A stretch of 60,340 nucleotides of DNA from Rhypophila decipiens (taxonomy: Eukaryota; Ascomycota; Sordariomycetes; Sordariales; Naviculisporaceae): contig MU858261.1 of assembly GCA_033297075.1 (NCBI GenBank), positions 1-60,340 of the forward strand. Reading direction: 5' to 3'. The position numbers and the translations under genes were made by a program. The notes below the pieces were generated by a model. It saw only the letters and a program-made list of their open reading frames with translations, did no database searches and was not told the DNA's origin. Of this stretch, positions 53,607-60,340 are shown one piece after another; the first letter of the stretch is position 1, and the number at the start of each line of letters is the position of its first letter.

Positions 53607-55416
53607 TTTGACGGTGAGGTCCACTGGCTTGGCCCTTTCCCTCTTTTTTGGTGATGTAGAGTTAAGAAAGAGATGAGGAGGAAAGGAGACGTTCTAGAAG
53701 GTAAGCACCAGATGCCAGCCCTATATTGATATTGAAAGTGACAGCCAGCCACCGGATGATCGTGGCGGTACCGGCGTGCGTTCTATATGAAATATATGTA
53801 TGGGGTAGAGCCGAACGAAGGAGGGGGGCTATATAACTGGACTCCGATATTAGCCACGATCTTGGTGTAAGTAAAGTGTATATGACGGTGCTGATCTGCC
53901 GCCCGCTCAACCGTCCCGGAAACGGCTCAATGATGGTAATCATTTCTGTTGTTCGCAAATGATGGATGGTGTGTAAATTGTGTCCGAATGCATGACCGAG
54001 CAAAGTGCTCAATGTGCGTTTTTTCGTCAGTCCTCCGGCTCGGCTTGTGAGCCGAGATCTTGAGTCTGGGGAGATCTTGGCTTGGAATTGCTTGGGAGGA
54101 GCCCAGGTTCCCGGTTTTCAGACGGGATAGCGAGACTTGAGTCTTGGATTATGCATCTTGTGTGTTTTGTTATTATTACCGTCTGTGGGCAATGTCGATC
54201 ACTGATGGTGAGAAGTGAGAAGGATTGTCTGAAGTTATCGAATAGGTGTCGATCGTGTTTGGTCTATAGTATCATCTGACTTTGATATCCATTGATCGTC
54301 TCTTGCTCGGTTCTAAGACCGAACAACGGAAAGAGGGCGTTTCTCAGTGTTAGTCTAGCCATTGCTGTCTTTGCCCATGTCTTGCATTGGTCTAGAACAA
54401 TACCCACTAGAAAGCATCCTTCTAGAACGGAGCGACAACGATGAAAACAAAACCCTGGAAAACCCGACATCGAGAAAATGGCTCGTATATGCTCACTACA
54501 CTCTAGGCCTAGACCTTGTCACCCCAAGCCAAGTGCGTCTCATAAAGTGATTGTAAGCTTGTCGTGTGCCGGATAAAGTCCAAGTATTAAACAATGAGTT
54601 CATTCGTGTGAATTGTGGGGAAACCTCTGTTGGAGAAGTCATATATATGAGCCAAAATCCCTTGACAAAGTTTCTCGGAGCTTGACGGAGTTTATTGTGC
54701 CTGATTTCCTAATCGGGAAGCGAGATCGTCAATGCCCGCAAGTTGTAACGGTGAGGATTTTCAGGGGGTAAGGAAGAGGCGGTTGGAGTTTATGCCATGT
54801 GTCACAGCATATAGCGTAATAGAAACCTGGTTTTGAACAAACCGGCATCCCCCAGAATTTGTGAAACAATATGTTGATTACCTGCCTATGTAGGCATCCA
54901 GCCCATGGTAACAATAAATGGCCTGAATTTGGCAATGATTTGCAGAGGATTCCGGTCATTTATTGTTACCATAGACTTGTATCTAGGCAACCGCTTATAT
55001 GAATAGTGAAGATTCCTGCATGACCTAGCGCATGTTCATTCATGAATACAACAGATAGTCCATATCGGAAAGCTCGCCTTCATTTCAAGCTTTGAGAACC
55101 TGTTCATGAACGAACTGCCATAATTAAGTGAACGTGAAGGTCAATGTTGTTCCTCCATCGTGGATACCTTGAGCCCATCATTTTGGAATCACCATCTTGG
55201 AAGCAAAGACTATCACAGTGCAAGATCGACGCTCTAGGAATCGACTCGCTCTCTGGAGCGCTCAAGAGTTCAAAGCGCTTTGCGGACGTAGTCGAAAACA
55301 AGGACCGCATTCTCATCCTCCAGCTATAAACAGCGGACCCACGTCCAGATATTGTTGCTAGACATGTTCTCCCTGACCCTGTCACCCAAGTCCACTCAAG
55401 TCATCCTCCGACCAAA
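53607..55416. other. Intergenic region with an inverted repeat
   Basis: About 1.8 kb between the AA9 gene (minus) and an F-box gene (plus), so it contains both promoters. No coding stretch was recognised. The only structured element seen is the hairpin at 54905-54972. Confidence 0.45.
54905..54972. repeat. Inverted repeat, 19-bp arms
   Basis: The left arm ATGGTAACAATAAATGGCC (54905-54923) matches the reverse complement of 54954-54972 with one mismatch, around a 30-base loop. Weaker pairing extends outward (TGCCTA on both sides). It could be a remnant of a miniature inverted-repeat element or a structured RNA or regulatory site. Confidence 0.65.
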
Positions 55417-57371
55417 ATGCCTGGACCAAAGGTTAGACCACCCAAGGTAGAGTACAACTCGATCTCCGGGCAACAGTACAATATGTCGGGACCAGATTAC
55501 CTTGAGTGGGAGCAAGATTTCTCCTCTTTCCCTGAGTGGGCCAAGAGAGTCTTATGTGGGGGCTAGACTCTCGTACATTAGAACCAGCGTATCGTACATC
55601 AGGACCAGAGTATCGTACATCAGGACCAGAGTATAGTACGTCGGGGCAACAGTCCATTACGTTTGGGCCACCAGTTAAACAGAACATGTTCATATTCAGA
55701 CATGGAGGCGGTCCAGTATCAAAACCCGCATCCCAGTCAGTGACTATCCTCAAGCTGCCCCGCGAGCTGATCCACGCCATCTGCGAGATCTTGCTAGAGT
55801 TGCCGTGGGGCGACGAAGCTCACGAGCCAGCCCATGCATTACACGCCGGAAGCGCGCTTCACAAGGGCAGAACACACCTGCGAAACTTTGCCTTGATCTC
55901 GCGCGTAATACACCCCGTCGTCCAGCGACTCCTCTATCGGGATATCACATTCTTCAACCACAAACGATCAGCGCATCTCCGTCTCCTCCGAACAGTCGAC
56001 AGTTCCCCGACCCTGGTCTCGTTCATCAATTCAGTAGACTTTGCCTGGTTCCCATCCATCGCTCACAAGTCCCAATGGTCGCATCAGATCCAACTCCCGC
56101 CCAAGCCCAAGCAGACAAAACCAAACAAGGACCCAACGCACCTCCAAACCTGGTTCTATAAGAACCTATCGCAGTCTATCTTTTGTGACAGAGACAAGTC
56201 AGACTCCTCTTCCTCCGATACTAGATGCAGCATCTACGAGGACCATGGCCTCTGCATGATGCTACTCACCCAATTACCCAACCTCCGTAGCGCGAGGATC
56301 CGACTCCCTAACCTAGCCTATTCCTGGCGCAAAAGCTTCCAAAACCGCAACCTGCGATGGCCGCCGCAGAATCCCCGTCTGACGAATCTCACCGAGCTGC
56401 AACTTGTTCCTCAATCTGCGTATTCCTTCCCCTTGTACACGAGCATCGGCGTTCTGAACGGCACACGCAACCTCACAACCCTGGTGCTGATCGACGCCCG
56501 AGATCCCATCGTCTCTCCCTCGGCACTGAAGCTGCCGCATCTTCTTGTCCTGGTGATCAAAGACGGCGGGTTATTCCTCAAGCCTCATCTCATTAAGCAC
56601 TTGACAAAGTCTTTCACCAAGCTTTCCCATTTTCAAATCGACTTTTTCGATCATCTCCGGAACTTTAATCTAGGCACCAATTACGTCGATGAGATCTGGA
56701 CCCCGGGCCGGTATTTTACCGAATTCGAGATAAACTGGGATGATACCTCGCTCCCCACAAACCCAAACCTAAGCAGCAGTAGTAGAATCACGGTGCCATC
56801 TCTAAATCGGTACTGCAATGTAGCCACGAACTTGCTTCATTCTCTTGAGCTCGTAAGCGGGACCTTGGAAAGTCTGTACATAGGCCAGTTATCGATCCAC
56901 CTCCGCTCATGCCGCGACAAGAGAGGACGATGTCGGATTAAACCTAACCCTGCGATCGAGCGGTTATGCTCACTCAAGACATTCCCCAAACTCAAGAGGG
57001 TATGTATTGATGTCAGAATGATTGACAAGATTGATAACACCACCCAGCCCGAGGTCTTGGTCGATTTGCTCAAGGACTGTAAAGAGCTGGAATCTTTCTT
57101 GTTTTACGGGCTGTATCATGTTAATATGAGGGATCAATTTGAGGTATTTGCCAAGAGTGTTGGCAAAGGGGAGCTGTGTCCGCGTTTGAGGAAGGTGGCG
57201 CTGTTGGCGGATGATTTTGGGAAGAATGGCCGGCAGGTTCGGTTTATTGAGGTTTTGGGGGGCTTGGCGATGGTTTGGAATAACTGGGATAAAGGCGATG
57301 GGAATAAGGGGGTCGAGTTGGTGCTTTTGAGGGATGGGGATGCCGATGTTGAAGTGGAGAGCGAGGGCTGA
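55417..57371 (+). CDS. F-box/LRR-like protein with N-terminal SGP repeats
   Basis: The main open frame, 55536-57371, encodes 611 residues. An upstream frame starting ATG at 55417 reads PPKVEYNSISGQQYNMSGPD, which resembles the repeats SGPEYRTSGPEYSTSGQQ of the main frame, so both probably belong to one gene. The most plausible bridge is a 44-base intron at 55506-55549 (donor GTGGGA), otherwise a frameshift. The F-box-like motif ILKLPRELIHAICEILLEL, with FALISRVIHPVVQRLLYRDI, follows at about residues 70-130 of the main frame. After it come irregular leucine-rich repeats (LLTQLPNLRSARIRL, RLTNLTELQLV, NLTTLVLIDA, LLHSLELVSGTLESLYIG, FPKLKRVCIDV, CKELESFLFYGL). Such proteins are candidate substrate receptors of SCF ubiquitin ligases. 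It is adjacent to and codirectional with a similar gene at 57799. Confidence 0.65.
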
Positions 57372-57798
57372 TGGGTAGCTTGGTTCTCTTTCGGGTGTAA
57401 AAAGGGGATACGTATGAGAGATCATAGGCTCTACTAGTCTTTCAAGGTGTTGTATCACTTTCTTCTCAACAACCTAACAAGGGCCGCCGAGGGTCTGCTC
57501 AGCATCCATTCAGAATACTGACAGTAAGAATTTCAGTGAGCTGTACTCGTATATGCTGCTCTAAGTTCAGAGAAAGTGACGTAGACAACCCATTTTAAAC
57601 TTTCCTTGTTCATCCGGTGGCTGACAGGACAGAGTGGATTGCATTTCAATTTTTCTGAACCCAAACTTTAACTTCGGGTTGTCAAACTTTCGCCTGCCGA
57701 TAAATTCATTTCCCCTCCCGTCCCTTTTCCCATTCTTTTGCAGTCTGCTTCCGAACCGACCTCATCCCTCGTCATCCCGTTCGAATCAGAGAACGACA

Positions 57799-59819
57799 TG
57801 AAGACCAACAACCCACAAGTCAATAGCCAATCAACAGGCTCCGAGAGCCATCTACTGAGCCTTCCTCTCGAAATTCTGACGAAGATTTCCCATAACCTCC
57901 AGCACCCACCACGCAGAATTGACCATGATGGACGTCTCTCACACGAACATATCTGGGCAGACCGACTCGACAAGGCGTCGGTGTCAAGCTTGAGTCGTAC
58001 CTGCAAATCTCTTCACCGGCTTCTCCAACCGATCATTTACCAGCGGCTCCAGATAACGGAACCTTATGGTAACCGATTGAATTGTCCATGCACGGGGCAT
58101 ACAAAACACCGCACCGCCACTGCAACCCAGGCATTACTGCTGGGTTTATATTCCTCAATCAAGAGAAATCCTCGTTTGGGGGAATTGGTCCAAGTTCTTG
58201 ACTTCCCTTTTTGGGCGCTGTCCAGCAAACGTCTCGAAGGGACCGACATTGCTCTGTGTCCGATCTTTTCCGAAATCATCCACATGAAGGAGGTGGGTGA
58301 AGAAACTGTCCATGGTTGGCGTGTCTTCCCCCACAGGAGTGACACGACGATTCTGTCGATTCAAGGCATCTTGGTGACGGCGTTGCTCCTAATGCTTCCC
58401 AATCTCAAGAGTGCACGGGTTATGATACCAGACGGAGACGCCCTTCTTGTGCCCTCTGGAACAGCATCTGAAATAGCGGATTATTATCGTGCGCTTTGGA
58501 GGGACTGGAGTGCTGGCGAGTTCCCAATCTGCCAGTGCCAGAGCAGAGTCAGAGTCAGGCCACTCGAGGGAGATATTAGGTGTTTCCCGCGCCTGGTCGA
58601 GCTTGAACTTGATGGTAAAGAATCGCCAAATGAGAGGACTGACAACACCATGAGGCTTCTTACTCCAGAGATAACTCCTAATCTCAAGACTCTCACTCTG
58701 AGGTTAGGTCCCGGCCGATTTGACCGTAGCGACGGTGGCAATAGCATATTGAACCTCTCACGCATAACACGGCTCACACTCCAATCCCATGTGAGAGGCG
58801 GTTTGGAGGCGCTTGGACGCGTGCTTAGGACCTGTACGGGCTTGGTCGAATTCAAGTACGCGCCTGGTGGAGGTGGCGGGCTGAGCATCAGGGACAAGAA
58901 GAACGTCAAGTACTGTTGGTTTGGCCACTGGTTCATGGACTATCTGTCACCCGCCTACTCTACCGTGGAAAAGCTGACTCTTGGCTCTTTCGATTGCTTC
59001 TACGATCCAACCGGACCATTGCCCGATGAATACGGAAACCAGGAGGGCATTATTCTGGACTCATCGGCCATGTTCAAGTCGGAGGCCAAGTACATCAGGT
59101 GGCTTTCCACTCCCCTGGGAACCACATTGGGCAAGTTTGAGCGGCTCAAAACGCTGGGCATGTGGACGGGCAATCTCTGCCGCGGCCCCATGCAAGATTC
59201 GGACACGGATTGTCTAGTCGACCTGGTCCGGCACTGTCCCCAGCTGGAAACGCTCAACCTTTTCGTCTCCATCTGGCACTCATTCAGTCGCATTTCGGAA
59301 TGTCTGTATACCCTTGCCCATTATCAACAACGCCACAGTTGGAACACTGTACAACGCCATAGTTCGAACACTGCACAACGCCACAGTTGGGATACTACCT
59401 TGCGTAAGGTTGGGGTATACTTTTATGACGATCCCGGTAAAACAGGCGATACAGGCGCACCCAGATCTGACCAGCTCCGTAATTCCTTCCTCTGGGAGTT
59501 GATGGAGCTGATGGAGGAGTGGGATGAAGACTATGTTATTAGCGGAATGGACGGAAACTATGAGTTTCCTCCGCCCCTGGATGAAGGGGAATTTACTGCT
59601 AACCTGGGGCCATTGACGTGCTGTATGAAGTCAACTTGTGGTATAGAGCTCACTGTGGTCCGCAACTTCGAAGAAGTCTCATACAAGGGGAGCGTATATT
59701 TGGATCATTACGCTAACTTCCCACCATTACCCGGCAGCAAAGACATGCTGGAGGTTGATGAGACCCGGTTGGCGGTAACCGAGTATTGTGGATCTGTCAC
59801 TATCAAACGCGTGTTTTAG
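57799..59819 (+). CDS. F-box/LRR-like protein
   Basis: The first ATG in the frame is at 57799, giving 673 residues beginning MKTNNPQVNSQSTG. The F-box-like motif LLSLPLEILTKISHNLQ is followed by VSSLSRTCKSLHRLLQPIIY, the usual second half. The remainder contains LRR-like strands (LLMLPNLKSARVMI, FPRLVELELDG, TPNLKTLTLRLG, SRITRLTLQSHV, TVEKLTLGSFD, FERLKTLGMWTG, CPQLETLNLFVS). Near residues 512-535 three tandem 8-residue units of the type QRHSWNTV occur, encoded by 24-bp DNA repeats at 59330-59401. The C-terminal part is acidic. The architecture matches the genes at 18892 and 55417, indicating a local F-box family, although overall similarity between them looks low. Substrate and regulation are unknown. 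Confidence 0.75.
59330..59401 (+). repeat. Intragenic 24-bp tandem repeat
   Basis: Three copies of a 24-bp unit containing CAACGCCACAGTTGG are in frame inside the F-box gene and encode QRHSWNTV, QRHSSNTA and QRHSWDTT. Copies differ at a few bases. Confidence 0.75.
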
Positions 59820-59834
59820 TCTAGTGTCACTTTC

Positions 59835-60340
<506 letters not shown>

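Overview
The window looks like genomic DNA of a filamentous ascomycete, most likely a member of the Sordariomycetes (Sordariales-like). Genes are interrupted by short GT-AG introns of about 50-78 bases. Fungus-specific families are present: HET-domain proteins, a NACHT/ankyrin STAND protein, an AA9 copper monooxygenase, a GH55 glucanase and a heme-thiolate peroxidase. Several intergenic stretches of 2-5 kb are present. All functional calls come from reading motifs by eye; no database search was made.

Layout. 1-4.2 kb: a fragment of a cullin N-terminal repeat and a NACHT/ankyrin (NLR-like) gene whose frame appears broken in two places, both on the minus strand. 4.7-6.6 kb: an intact HET-domain gene. 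8.0-9.8 kb: a small secreted protein with two Kex2-type sites, and an NTF2/SnoaL-like protein. 10.7-11.6 kb: an unrecognised gene inactivated by a 320-bp terminal-repeat retrotransposon in miniature (TRIM) with identical 55-bp LTRs and a 5-bp target duplication. 12.4-16.4 kb: a divergent pair of a heme-thiolate peroxidase and an alpha-dioxygenase-like fatty-acid heme peroxidase. 16.7-20.2 kb: a second HET gene with one apparent frameshift, and an F-box/LRR-like gene. 20.2-24.9 kb: a long empty stretch that is probably the regulatory and leader region of a Myb-like regulator at 24.9-27.7 kb. 28.7-34.6 kb: minus-strand housekeeping and secreted-enzyme genes (Ap4A phosphorylase, FIT/Scs3 ER lipid protein, GH55 exo-beta-1,3-glucanase). 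38.8-39.2 kb and 46.3-48.5 kb: two genes that share an uncharacterised module; the larger carries a trypsin/HtrA-like domain whose catalytic serine is replaced. 41.1-43.5 kb: an F-box/WD40 protein. 49.2-51.8 kb: a PIF1-family helicase with three zinc-ribbon-like repeats inserted in its core. 52.6-53.6 kb: an AA9 monooxygenase. 55.4-59.8 kb: two F-box/LRR-like genes. The right edge runs into a 19-bp to 9-bp nested minisatellite.

Themes. One group of genes fits non-self recognition or regulated death (NLR, two HET proteins, the pseudo-protease and its stand-alone module). Another fits SCF ubiquitin ligases (cullin fragment, F-box/WD40 protein, three F-box/LRR-like proteins). The divergent dioxygenase/peroxidase pair suggests a small oxylipin unit. 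The GH55 and AA9 enzymes act outside the cell on beta-1,3-glucan and cellulose-type polymers. Lesions (TRIM insertion, single-base frame breaks) are concentrated in the left 18 kb, in the recognition-type genes and the TRIM host.
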